Program-made: the position numbers and the translations under genes
Shown here: in pieces, positions 1 to 11,190 of the stretch
How positions within the stretch are numbered: the first letter of the stretch is position 1
Layout: each line of letters begins with the position of its first letter
The notes under the pieces: generated by a model
Told to the model about the DNA's origin: nothing
Database searches by the model: none
Seen by the model: only the letters and a program-made list of their open reading frames with translations
Assembly (NCBI RefSeq): GCF_030052815.1
Contig: NC_079495.1
Location: forward strand, 114,163,795 to 114,227,794
Length of the DNA: 64,000 nt
Source of the DNA: Hevea brasiliensis
Lineage: Eukaryota > Streptophyta > Magnoliopsida > Malpighiales > Euphorbiaceae
Direction of reading: 5' to 3'

Positions 1-2873
1 AATTCGAAATATCCTGTTATAATCAATGCTAGCCCATCTAAGTTAGAAGAGGAAAAATTGTTAAGAAAACTTAAGATCCATAACAAAGCTATAGGGTATA
101 AAATAGAAGACCTAAAGGGAATCAACCCTTCGATTTGCATGCATAGGATACCCATGGAAGAAAACAGTAAACCCACTATCGAACACCAAAGAAGATTTAA
201 CCCAAACATGAAAGAAGTAGTCAAGAAATGAATTTTAAAACTATTAGATATAGGTATCATATACCCAATTTCTGATAGTAAATGGGTTAGTCCAGTACAT
301 GTAGTTCTTAAGAAAGGTGGGACAACTATTATCCAAAATGCAAACAATGAACTAATCCCTACTAGAGTAGTCACTGGTTGGCGAATGTTCATAAATTATA
401 GGAAATTGAACAGTGCTACTAGAAAAGACCATTTTCCTCTCCCCTTCATCGACCAAATGTTAGAAAGGTTAGCGAAACACTCTTATTTCTGTTATTTAGA
501 TGGGTATTCGGGATTCTTTCAAATTCCTATTCACCCAGAAGACCAAGAAAAGACAACATTCACTTGTCCCTATGAAACATTTACATATAGGAGAATGTCT
601 TTTGGTCTTTGTAATGCCCCTGCTACCTTTCAAAGATGCATGATGGCTATCTTTTCTGATTATATTGAAGATATCATGGAAGTTTTTATGGATGATTTTT
701 CTGTCTATGGAACTACTTTTGATGATTGCCTAGCTAATTTATCTAAGGTGTTGCAAAGATGTGAAAAATCAAACCTGGTCCTAAATTGAGAAAAATGCCA
801 CTTCATGGCAAGGGAAGGCATAGTCCTGGGACATTTGATATCAGAAAGAGGAATTTAAGTTGATAAGGCAAAAATTGAGATCATTGAAAACATGCCACCA
901 CCAACATCAGTCAAGGGAGTGCGAAGCTTTTTGGGACATGCAAGATTCTACAGAAGATTCATCAAGGACTTTTCCAAAATAGCTAAGCCACTTACCAACT
1001 TGTTAAGTCAAGATGTTTCCTTTGATTTTGATGAAAATTACCTTGTCTCCTTTAATAGGATCAAAGAAGCCCTGATATCAGCACCAATAATGCAACCACC
1101 AAATTGGGAGCTACCATTCAAGGTAATGTGCGATGCAAGTGACTTTGCAGTTGGAGCAGTGCTCAGGCAAAGAAAAGATAAAAAGCTCCATGCTATTTAT
1201 TATGCTAGCAAGACACTCGATGATGTGCAAATCAATTATGCCACCACAGAGAACGAATTCCTAGCAGTGCTGTTTGCAATGGACAAGTTTAGATCTTACC
1301 TTATTGGGTCAAAAGTCATTGTATTCACAGATCATGCTGCAATCCGGTACCTTTTGAATAAGATAGAAGCAAAACCAAGGCTGATTCGATGGATTCTACT
1401 CTTGCAAGAATTTGACCTTGAAATCAAGGACAAAAAAGGATCCGAAAATATAGTAGCTGACCATCTTTCCAGAATAAAATTGGAGTACACAGGGGACTTC
1501 AAAGATTTGCCAATTGATGATTCATTTCCTGATGAGCAATTACTTGTATTCTCCAAGGCTCCATGGTACACTAACTTTGTTAATTTTCTTGTATGCAGGG
1601 TACTGCCTCCAAACATGACTTATCAGCAAAGGAAGAAATTCCTACATAATGTGAGATATTACATATGGGAGGAACCTCTACTGTACAAGAGATGTAATGA
1701 TGAGCTGATAAGAAGATGCATACCAGAGGAAGATATGAAAAGTATCATTCATCACTGCCATTCATCACTATATGGAGGACACTTCGACACCTTAAAAACC
1801 GCAACCAAGATTTTGCAAGCAGGGTTTTACTAGCCACATTTGTTTAAGGATGTAAGATCCTTTGTGCTAGCTTGTGATCAATGCCAAAGAACAGGTAACA
1901 GTTCAAGAATGAATGAAATGCCACTGCATGGTATACTTGAGATAGAATGATTTGATGTATGGGGAATAGACTTCATGGGCCTCCCTCTTCCCATGGAAAT
2001 AAGTATATTCTGGTTGGAGTTGATTATGTGTCAAAATGGGTAGAAGCAATTGCAACACCAACCAACGATGCTAGAGTGGTCACAAGGTTCCTTAAGAAGA
2101 ACATCTTCACAAGATTTGGCAATCCACGAGCAATAATCAGAGATGGAGGAAGTCACTTCTGCAACCAACAATTCGAAACACTACTGAAAAAGTATGGAGT
2201 GACTCACAAGGTGGCCACACCTTATCATTCTCAAATCAGCGGTCAAGTAGAAATCTCAAACAGGGAACTGAAGCAAATTCTGAGAAAATCAGAATGATCC
2301 AGGAAGGACTGGTGCATGAAGTTAGATGATGCACTATGGGCATACCGCACTGCATATAAAACTCCAATTGGCACAACACCCTTCCGACTGGTTTATGGAA
2401 AATCATGCAATCTCCTTGTTGAACTTGAGCATAAAGCTTACTAGGCAATTTAGATCCTAAACTTTGACCTCAAAGCTGCTGGTGAGAAAAGACTCCTACA
2501 GCTGAATGAGTTGGAAGAAATTCGACTGAATGAGTTGGAAGAAATCCGACAGGATGCATACGAAAACGCTAAAATTTTAAAGGATAAAACCAAAAGATGG
2601 CATGACAGGCGCATAGCAAGGAAAGAAATAAAAGAATGAGATCTTGCCCACTTATTCAACTCTAGATTGAAACTCTTTCCAGGGAAGCTAAAATCAAGAT
2701 GGTCTGGACCTTTCATAGTCACCCAAGTCTTCCCACATGGAGCAGTAGAAGTGGGGAGCAAAACCTCAGGTGCATTTAAGGTCAATGGGCAGAGGCTGAA
2801 GCCTTACTTTCAGGGAGAACCCATAGAAATGGGAGTCAATTGCACCCTCGACCATTCTACCGACAGACCATAA
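1..2873 (+). pseudogene. Athila-type pol: reverse transcriptase, RNase H, integrase (broken)
   Basis: Frame 1 is readable from base 1. The RT core runs about 250-800, with YLDGYSG (first catalytic Asp) near 493-513, the GLCNAPATF block near 604-630 and FMDD at 685-696. RNase H follows ([30 protein letters not shown]; about 1130-1475). The integrase zinc finger ([11 protein letters not shown] then CDQCQRTG) spans about 1755-1895, and the catalytic core has D in VWGIDFMG, D in RDGGSHF and E in QVEISNREL. The C-terminal tail ends with TAA at 2871-2873. The frame is broken by TGA at 229-231 and 787-789, TAA at 856-858, a stop at 1831-1833, a frameshift near 1980, and further stops near 2297, 2442 and 2637. 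TGA replaces an expected Trp at 787, as C-to-T decay would give. In life it would copy and integrate the element. Confidence 0.88.
2502..2549 (+). repeat. 24-bp in-frame tandem duplication in integrase tail
   Basis: Two copies of a 24-bp unit starting CTGAATGAGTTGG lie head to tail. They repeat eight residues (LNELEEIR) in the integrase C-terminal region. The copies differ by one base (attcga against atccga), and the reading frame is kept. Confidence 0.9.
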
Positions 2874-2910
2874 ACAAGCAAAGTCCAGCTAAAGACTATA
2901 AACAAGCATT

Positions 2911-2930
2911 TTTTGGGAGGCAACCCAAAA
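2911..2930 (+). repeat. Stem-loop TTTTGGG-AGGCAA-CCCAAAA
   Basis: A perfect 7-bp inverted repeat around a six-base loop, extendable by one A/T pair, 38 bases after the pol stop. As I recall, a GGGAGGCAACCC hairpin just after pol recurs in Athila-type elements of many plants, so it is probably functional RNA structure rather than chance. Confidence 0.7.
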
Positions 2931-3182
2931 ATTTTTTTGAACTTTTCTTTTTTCTCCTTTTTCATATTGATTTTTGTTTCATACTCATTAGCATTTCATT
3001 TTGTAGGATTTTTTGGAAAGGGGAGTAGAGAACAAGAGAGGAAAGGAATCACCAAGTCAAAATCACAAAAGGAAAAATTAGACAAAACCAGGGAAGTAGC
3101 TCTATTGCTAAACTTTACATCCATTTTATGTGTTGTGATGATGAAAAATTTTCATTTGACAAAAATTTGGAAAATTAGAAAA

Positions 3183-3535
3183 TTACACGGATCGTGTACT
3201 ACACGCCCCGTGTAACTTTCTGGAAGTCCGTAAATTTCTTGCATTTTTAACTCTGAGAGAGACAGAAAGTTACATGGGTCCATAGCCCAATTTACATGGA
3301 CCGTGTAATGTCTCTAGCAGAATAACTTAAAGCCAAGGAGTTACACAGGCCTCCTTATATTTGACACGGGCCGTGTAACATATCCAGTAAAGCAACTCGA
3401 GAGATAAAAATTTACACTAGTCCCAGAGCTCATTTACACGGGCCGTGTACTACGACAAAATTTAAAATTTTTAGGCAGAAATTTACACGGCCCTACATGT
3501 CGGGACCCGTGTAGTGATACACAACCCGTGTATCA
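3183..3535 (+). repeat. Cluster of ACACGGG-CCGTGTA palindromes
   Basis: At least six imperfect copies of a 14-18-bp palindrome built from TACACGG and CCGTGTA, at about 3183-3198, 3199-3214, 3292-3308, 3362-3379, 3431-3449 and 3482-3535. Spacers are unrelated. The same motif recurs in this element's LTR (6878-7080) and in the fragment at 10842-11190. Confidence 0.8.
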
Positions 3536-3729
3536 TGTCATAGATGCAACTCCTGGGGTGCGGAACGTATGAAACGAAGAATCCTAACGGCTCTTTAAAT
3601 GCACCCCTCACGTTGAAACCATTCATAAAGGCAAAACCCTTCATCTCCACCCCTCTTAGCCTGTAAAAACCCCTCAAATCTCATCTCCCTTCACCAAACC
3701 CTACTCTTCTCCTTCCTAAAGCTTAATTA

Positions 3730-5031
3730 ATGGCTCCTGCAAATTGATCTGCAAGAAGAATCGGCTCTTCCTCGAGGCAAAGAGGAGAATCCTCATCTTC
3801 TCCACCTCAGCCGCCACCCCAACACCCAAGAACAAGGGTAGCCTCTCCCCAACCATCTCAACTAACCCATCCTCCACCGTAACCCCAACCACAAGCCGCT
3901 CCACAACCTGAAATCTCCATTCCTTGGGGATTCTGTGATGATGCCCACAAGGCAATGTGCACCCGGCTTCACACCCAAAAAATAAGCTCCACCAAATACA
4001 TGGATTTTCCGCTATTTGAGCAAATTGGGCTACAGAATGAAATCAATGGGCTACTCGATAGCATCGGGTGGACAAGGTTCGCCCAACTCCAATTTCCAAC
4101 ATACTGGGACACAACACTGGAGTTTTTAGGCAGTTTCAAGGCCACCTTATGGCCTAACGACAGGGAGGATAGGGGCAGGATTGAATTTTGCCTCCTCGGT
4201 GTCAACCGGGTGATGAACATAGATGAGTTTAATGCCATCTTCGGCTTTGACAACGCCGACCACCAGGAGATCCCTAGGAATTGCATACTCTACAACAGCA
4301 TCAACTTCTGGAGTTTCATTACCCCGAACACGGAGCCATATAACTCCAGCAAGTCCAAATCCACGGGCATCACAAGTCCAGCCCTGCACTACATGCATTG
4401 GTTCACCATCCATACCATAATGGGCCGTGGCGATAGCCTTGGCATTGTAAATGGCAATGAGCTATTCTTCTTATGGTGTATGGTCACCGGATAGCGCTGC
4501 AGCACTGGCTTCTTTTTGTGCAACCATCTCCGCCACCTCTGTCATCAGTCTATCGAGCACATCGTGCTTGGTGGCCTTGTCACAACCATTGCCCTCCACT
4601 TCGGCTTCGTTCCAGGACATCACAAGCTGTGCTTTATCACTGGAACGTCAAGAATAGATCAAACCATCTGTATATCCATGGGGATATGTAATAAGGTGGT
4701 CAACACCTGCTACCTGCTAGATGCCGAAGAGAACACCATCCCTCGGAGAGACGAAGCACTAGAAGGACCTGGCGAGACTTCACAGCCTCAAGAAGAAGGC
4801 CAAGAGCGGATGTTCCAAGAGTCCCCCGTTCGAGTGCCTCCATACACACCACCACCAACAGATCTGATCCTCGCATACCTACAGCGCATGGAGACCACCA
4901 TATACAGCAGAATGCGAGCAATCGAGGACAGCCTCCAGGAAGCCCACAACAAATTAGACATGCTAATGGAGAAGCTAGATGATGAGGAGGAGGAGCCAGC
5001 ATCACCATCATCACCATCAGAGACCTTTTAG
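3730..5031 (+). pseudogene. Athila extra (third) ORF, envelope-position protein, broken
   Basis: One frame of 434 codons starts at ATG 3730 and ends with TAG at 5029-5031, interrupted by TGA (3745-3747), TAA (3880-3882) and TAG (4492-4494). The N-terminus is rich in Pro, Ser and Gln. The middle (about 3955-4490) resembles the plant-specific ATHILA ORF-1/plant transposon protein family (IGWTRFAQLQFPTYW, then MNIDEFNAIFGF). The tail has a Pro-rich linker, a helix likely to form a coiled coil (about 4870-4990, LQRMETTIYSRMRAIEDSL) and an acidic end (DDEEEEPASP). It sits where retroviruses carry env, hence the label 'env-like' in Athila, but I see no signal peptide or clear transmembrane anchor. 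Its role is unknown. No frameshift is needed to read the frame, only the three stops. Confidence 0.7.
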
Positions 5032-5227
5032 AGCTAGGACTATAGGATAGGATCTTTATTGTAATATCTTACATGTCTTAGTCCTAAGTTGCAATCATAG
5101 GTCTCTTTTATATGCTTAATGTCCAAACTTTTCAATACCTAATAAATAATATGCTTCCTTATAATCTTTGTACATTTTCTCTAATTTTGCATATTATTTT
5201 AACATTAAGGACAATGTCTGGTTTTAG

Positions 5228-5243
5228 TTTGGGGGGGGGGGGG
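5228..5243 (+). other. Internal polypurine-like tract (13 G)
   Basis: TTT followed by 13 consecutive G, then TGATACAAG. This mimics the junction of the real polypurine tract and LTR at 6642 (TGATACACT). It may act as an extra plus-strand priming site or be a relic of an older LTR edge. The exact G count is uncertain in any sequencing technology. Confidence 0.5.
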
Positions 5244-6623
5244 TGATACAAGTGCATTGCATATCATTACATTTGCATATCATTACATGCACATCATTAC
5301 ATTATTTAAATTCAGCTACATTATTCTTGTGTATCAAAATTTTTGAAAATTTTTAGACTTTAAATTGTGAAACTTAGCACTATAACCAATTTCTAGTAAG
5401 CTAATAATTGGACTCTACGGGATAGAGGAATGAACGTATCTAGATAGGTAAAAAGGGATTCTAACATGTTTGTGAAGAAACTAATCTCTTTAATGGAACT
5501 AGACTAGTTAAACCTCTTCATAACTATTAATTTATCACATTAAACTTGTAAAATTAGGAGAATAATTTTTTAAATACAAGCAAACCTTAAAAATGCCTCA
5601 CTAGCTCTAGAATATATCTCTTGGACCTATCAAGGCGAAATCCTAGCATATGCTTGATGAAGAAATGATTAAGGCATTCTTAAAGATAGCCTCACTAAGC
5701 CTTAGCCAACCCTAATTAAAATGTATATCCCTTGTAGCCAACTTGAAGACTATATTTATGCCTTAAAATTTATTGCTTACCCATGTTATTTATCTAGCCC
5801 CTAACCTAAACACCTACCATACCCTTTTGAGGAAGCAAAATACATAAGTAAACAGCATATTAAGTGTAAAAAAAGAAAATGAAGAGAGGATGTAGAACTC
5901 AAGAAAGAGTGCAAGTGTGCAATTGAAATCAAAGAAAAATTTGCCTTTCCAACCTAGCAAAAGTAATGAGTTTGGGGGAGAGGACAAAAGGGATATAAAA
6001 ATAAAATAAAAATTAAAAAAAGAGAAGAAGTCCCAAGATAAGTATCATGGAAGCATGCTTGGCACTATAAAAAACCAAAAGCCCCTCTTCTCCATACAAA
6101 ATATGTAGAAACAAACTTAGTATACTTGGTATTTTATGCATACATGCTATCCTCATATTTACATTCCCTAAAAACCTTTCATTGGCAACCAAGTCATTAT
6201 CCCCTTAGCCCCTTTACAACCCTTTTTAAAGACCTTTTGATCTTTTGAAAAGTGCATGCTATATTAGTGGAGATAGAAAATTGAGATATGCCTATAGAGT
6301 TGGAATTGAGTCTCTTCATCACAATTACTCACAATAGGGGCAAATTTGGGGGAATTAGTGTTTCTCAAATCTATCCCGATAAAATAGGTTATTTGTGGCT
6401 TATTAATGGTCTTGTATAGAGAAATAATTAGTAGAAACACCATGAAATGAGGTGAAGTTCCAAACAGGCAGCTAATAGAACCCTTATGCCTTGAAAGAGG
6501 GCAATTGGTATGAAGGTTGGAGGAGTTTAATTCTATACTTATTAAATTGTTGGTTATATTCCTAAGTATCCCCTGAAATGTGTTTTAAAATAGAGTTTTG
6601 CTTTGCTTGAGGACAAACAAAAG

Positions 6624-6641
6624 TTTGAGTTTGGGGGTATT
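6624..6641 (+). other. Polypurine tract of Athila element
   Basis: GTTTGAGTTTGGGGGTATT lies directly before the TGATACACTTG that starts the LTR. It would prime plus-strand DNA synthesis. Confidence 0.65.
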
Positions 6642-8169
6642 TGATACACTTGAATTGTATAGATGTTTTTAAGTATATTTGTATACTATCTCATAGCATT
6701 TAGGTAAGTATTTTCATGCATAGTAGTTGATTTCATTAGTTTTTTGTAATTTCTATTGTCAAGCGCTTAATTCTATGTTTTCTGCATCATTTCAGGTGTT
6801 TGGGTGAAGCCCCACAATATAAGAGTGCAAAAGGAAACTTGGAGAGGTGAAGAGACTGAGTATTGCTGCTGACACAAAGTACACGGGTCATGTAAGCCAA
6901 GCCCCAGACCCATGTAACCTTCTGCCAGAAGAAAGCCAGATAGCCAATGGAAAAACAAAAGTACACGGGTTGTGTAATTAGACCCGTGTAACTCTCTGTA
7001 CCAATGCAAGACTCCGCAGTTCCACTCCAGCAAGTTACACGGCCTTGGGCTGTGTAGTGACACATGGGCCGTGTATTATGCGGCAACCAGTTTTATAACT
7101 CGAATTCCCGCTCTTGTTTTCTTATTCAAATGAGACTCCTAAAGCCTTTTGGACTCAAAATGACCTAACCCTAGAGCAACCATTATAAATAGAAGAGAAA
7201 ACATCAGAAAAAGAAGGCTCTCTTTTATCTTTTGACAACACTTTTAAGGAGTTTTGAAGGAGAGAAATCCACACGTTGCACTCTCTCCAACCGTCTCGAG
7301 GAGAGAAACATCAGTACCAAAAGTAGTTTTCCAGCTGAAGCTCCACAAGATCAAAGCTGCAAACTCTCTTAGGTTCATTCATTTCATCTCCCTAGACAGA
7401 TTTTTATTATTTTATTTCTTCTACATGATTTTTCTTTTTACTGTTTTTACCTTTTATCATGATGTTTGCTGAACTCACCATGAGTGAGTAGTTTTCTTAT
7501 TCTGGATTTGGGAGAGTAATGCTTGTAATTATTATTATGGATGAACACTAAGTTTTATTTATTGGATTTGAGATTCGTTCCTTGATTTAATTTCTTGTGA
7601 TCTTAATGCATGCTATGTGCTGGTACCCACTTAGCCATGATTGTAGATGTTAATTGAAGGACTGAAAGGTGAAGATTAATATTAGAAAATCAAGATCTTG
7701 AACCTAGGAATTCTGACCTAGACATAGACTAATACCTTTGTGGAACTTCAAAATTGGTCAAAGATCTTAAAGAATTTTAATTAATTTGATCACCATGAAA
7801 ATTGGGTTTGAGTTAAAGAATACACCCTAGGTGCCTTGAGAGAGGAATTAGGATAACTTAGGACTGATTTCCATCAAGGAAAACGATCCTCAATTCAGTA
7901 AATAAACAAGATAACATCCATAGTAAGATTCAAGTGTGAAATCTTGATTCCAGAATTGTTTCAAATAAATCATTTTGTTTTAAATTTACCATTCTAGTGT
8001 TTAAGGTTAACAAAGTTCATTCCCTAAGTATTCGATAGTCTAGACAGTCAATATTACTGTATAAATTGGTACTTACTAATCAAATTCCTCGTAGGAACGA
8101 TACTCTACTCATCACTTTATTACTTGTTAGCGATCCGTGCACTTGTCGGTTTGTAAAACCAGTAAAACA
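6642..8169 (+). repeat. 3' LTR of Athila element (about 1.53 kb)
   Basis: It starts TGATACACTTG right after the polypurine tract and ends near 8169 with ...CAGTAAAACA. The segment GATCCGTGCACTTG near 8131-8144 is the kind seen close to the 3' end of Athila LTRs. It carries three or four more ACACGGG/CCGTG palindromes (6878-7080). The small ORFs inside it (for example 7254-7472) have no recognisable content. The start is firm; the end is inferred from the CA terminus and the change to family D sequence. Confidence 0.65.
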
Positions 8170-10841
8170 TATTTCTTGTAACTACCTTCACTAAAATTAA
8201 TCCTCACATCATAAGGAATCAATTAATAGTAATTTGAAGAGGTAGAATTGAAGTTTGGCAAGACAAGAAATTCCACAAGTTAAGGTTAGTGTCAATTTTC
8301 CCTTCCTTTCTTAATTAGACTTTGAATTAAGGTTCTAATGAGTTGATATGTTGAGAAATTTGGAGAATTTGATGAGTAATTGATAAGCTTGAATTCGGCA
8401 GCCATGGAAACTAAAGGGGTTTGATTTATTTTTACATGTAAAGGATGGGTAGGGATGTTGATTTAGGTATTACAAGTATTAGCAAATTTATTTCATGTGT
8501 ATGTTTGAAGTTGACAAATTAAAGTAGGATTTGAACAATTATTGAAGACCTTGGGTAATTGTCCAATTTGGCAGCCTTGATGAACTTAGAAGATTGATAA
8601 TTCCATGAATTTAAATGTTGAATTATGGTATTGATGGATTAGTGGAAGTGTATTACATGTTGCTAGTTGAAGTTACATGTATTAGTTAATTGTTTCCATG
8701 TATATATTGTTGACTTGGACCATTTGGATTAGGGTTTTGTATTGAATATTGAGGACTTATGTAAACTGTTGAGAATTGAACAAAAATGAGATTTGATGAA
8801 TGATATTAGAAGTGCCATGAATGCAGAATTGTAGTTTGGGAGAAGGAGGAATGAAAATTGAAAGTGCAATTTTTATGCAGGTTGTGCATTTGTTGAAAAT
8901 AGTGTGTGTTTTGAGCCATAACCTAAATTATGTGACCCCAATTGGTATGAGGCCAATTGGATGTAAAATTAAACCTATAATGTACCAATTTTCATGTAGA
9001 AATAATGCCAAAATTCTGCCTAAAAAGTGACTTCAAGACTGACCTAATCCAAATTGCCAAAATGCAAACCTAGAATTTTGACCAAATGACCAGTATTCAT
9101 TCATTTGGCCATATCTCACTGTAGACAGGTCCAAATGACCTGAAATTTATACCATTGGAAAGTTTAGACATAGGACTACAACTTTTGTGAAGATCACAGA
9201 GCCCAGAAATGTCATTAACCAAGTCAAATTGCTTGCCCAAGTTGGGGTACCAAATCTGTCCAGAATTGAAATTGACCATAATTTGCTAAACAAATGCAAT
9301 CTATCCAGCTTTGATAAAAAAAACCATAACTTAGTCCATAAAACTCCAAATGACATGAAATCAGTGCCAAAATTTCAATAAGACATAGACCTACAATATT
9401 GCTATTTTGACCAGAACTCAGAAATCAAGAAAATTAGGTCATTTAGCTAGGTCAAGATAACATACAAAAATTTGAAATATTGAAATAAAGTGCAATAAGC
9501 TTTGAAATGAAAAAGGCAACAAATGCCAACATATGTGGAATCTAAAATATGACATGTTGGTGATATAAAAACCAACTTACCTATTGTGTATGAAAAGTTA
9601 ATATTTTGGTTGACTAGTAAAATGAATAGTAATCAATAAAAATTAAATACAAAGAATTAAACATTAAACTTTGTAATATGCCATAGTATTGCCTAGTATG
9701 ATTGGTTTGGATAGGTAAGCATGCCAATAGGGTTCTAATAGTAGTATTGCATATGACTTCATGACATTCTGTGTTTTATGGCCTATTATGCCATTATGTG
9801 ATATAATAGCCAGTGGCTGTTCTGATTATGTTGATATGCTTGGCCTTGTGCCCAATGACTTTTATGGCTTAATAGCCGTTCTGTCTGCACACCGAGAGAC
9901 ACTTTGTGACTGATGGTGTGATGGCCAACGTACTTGGTACCCAGTGCCAGTTTACCCATTTATCCAGTCCGGTCAGTTGTTAGGTTAGTTGGGCAACTAA
10001 ATTTAGTCTTAATAAATTATTACCAAATAAAGACATAAAAAGTATTAAATTAATAATCTTACTAAAGATTACTGAAATATTAGTCTGCAAAAGATATTGA
10101 CATCAAAATTGCATAAACATTTATTTTATTTTATTTTGGTTTATTTCTATTTTATTATTGACACCACTAAGCAGTATTGCTTAGCGCGTCGCTTTTTGCT
10201 ACACATTGGTACTAGAGACATAGCTGAGGAGCCCAGCAGACCTCAGGCCAAGTGATTAGATAGATCTGCAGGAGTCTAGAGTCACCTACACCATAGTGCA
10301 TGCTTGGTAGGATATTAGGTGCATTTTGTGTTTTGTAGCAGACTTGGGCTTTACCACGTACCTTGTAATTTTATGAAATTTAAAGTTTATGTAAATATCT
10401 GTATATTTTGTAATTAAATAAAATTTGAGTATTTCTTTATGTATTTGAGATTATTATGGTATGAATGAAATTGTGAAAGTAATGTGAATGAAATATTGAG
10501 ATTATGATAAACTGTTGAGACTTCTAAGAAATTTTGAGATTGTGTTGAGATAAATTGAGTTTGAGAATTTGAGTATTATTTTGGAATTATTTTAACAGGT
10601 TCTGAAGAACTATTTTTTCAAATTACAACCAGCACTCTGCCGGATTTTGTATAAAATATGTGGAAACTCAAATTAAGCAAGGTTTTAAATAATAACGTAA
10701 AATGATAGAAATTTCTTACAAAGGCTATCTGAATTGCTAAAATGAGTATTTAGAAAATATAATAAGATAAGATACGGTGCTCCAGTACTCCATGTGGCAC
10801 GCCTTGCTCGGCTACACTGTAGACGGGTGAGGGGTGTTACA
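8170..10841 (+). repeat. Family D gypsy-type LTR, 5' end missing
   Basis: It reads in + orientation and ends with GGGGTGTTACA at 10831-10841, preceded by GCTCGGCTACACTGTAG. That is the mirror of the left end of the array LTRs (GTGTAGCCGAGC). Inside are the same modules as families A and B in reverse order: the CCAATTGG stem-loop (8938-8960), the 'calcium-like' short phrases around 9105-9400, the GTACTTGGTACC block (9930-9941) and the CTAAGC hairpin (10167-10184). The first several hundred bases are absent, probably because the Athila element inserted into it. No PBS follows 10841, so it is a solo or 3' LTR. No coding capacity. Confidence 0.7.
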
Positions 10842-11190
10842 AGGTTAATGTGCATCCTTGATTTGTTTTATTTATATCTGATGCAAAAACCCTAATTTCA
10901 GAGTCCTAGAAGCATTAGAAGTCCATCCGGGTCGAGTTGGAAGCAAGAAAAGTCGCATTAGAAGTGTTGTCAGGGGACTTTACACGGTTCGTGTAGTGAT
11001 ACATGCCCCGTGCTTCAAGTTTTCTTCAGTCCAGAGAGTTGCAAAGGGTCCAATAAGTTACATGGGACAGGTTACACGGCCCGTGTACTACTTCTATCCT
11101 TGTATTCTTCACGTTTTGACCTCTAAATCTCTTCTAAACTCATCTTTGATTCTAGAACCACATAAAAATACCTTATAAAATATAAAAATC
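10842..11190 (+). repeat. Fragment of an Athila-like LTR
   Basis: It holds two groups of the TACACGG/CCGTGTA palindromes (about 10981-11010 and 11056-11090) in a setting like the Athila LTR. It is probably the sequence into which family D inserted. Edges are uncertain. Confidence 0.4.

Larger units (their letters stand above)
2874..3729 (+). other. Spacer between pol and extra ORF
   Basis: No credible coding frame. It holds the GGGAGGCAACCC stem-loop at 2911-2930, a T-rich tract (about 2935-3010), a purine-rich stretch (3010-3090) and the ACACGGG/CCGTGTA palindrome cluster (3183-3535). In Athila-type elements this interval lies ahead of the third ORF and may hold a splice acceptor or internal promoter. 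I cannot show either here. Confidence 0.6.
5032..6641 (+). other. Athila 3' non-coding region
   Basis: AT-rich, with no ORF of note. It is bracketed by two purine tracts in similar settings: GGACAATG...TTTGGGGG at 5210-5243 and GAGGACAAACAA...TTTGGGGG at 6610-6636. It contains A-rich stretches (5870-6020). Long non-coding 3' regions between the third ORF and the LTR are usual in this lineage. Confidence 0.6.
1..8169 (+). mobile_element. Athila-lineage Ty3/gypsy retrotransposon, 3' part
   Basis: The window opens inside pol. The order is pol remnant (to 2873), spacer, an extra ORF (3730-5031), a non-coding 3' region, a polypurine tract and a 3' LTR. This pol - extra ORF - LTR layout and the wording of the RT, RNase H and integrase are those of the Athila lineage. 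The 5' LTR, PBS and gag would lie upstream of the window. Every coding part carries stops or frameshifts, so the copy is dead. Its right end abuts the interior of another LTR (family D), which suggests insertion into it. The left TSD is outside the window, so this cannot be checked here; the candidate right TSD is TATTT at 8170-8174. Confidence 0.85.

Noticed and set aside
1332..5017. Minus-strand frames within pol and the third ORF (1332-1616, 2450-2785, 3969-4286, 4700-5017)
   Set aside because: Shadows of the + strand retrotransposon frames; no family features of their own.
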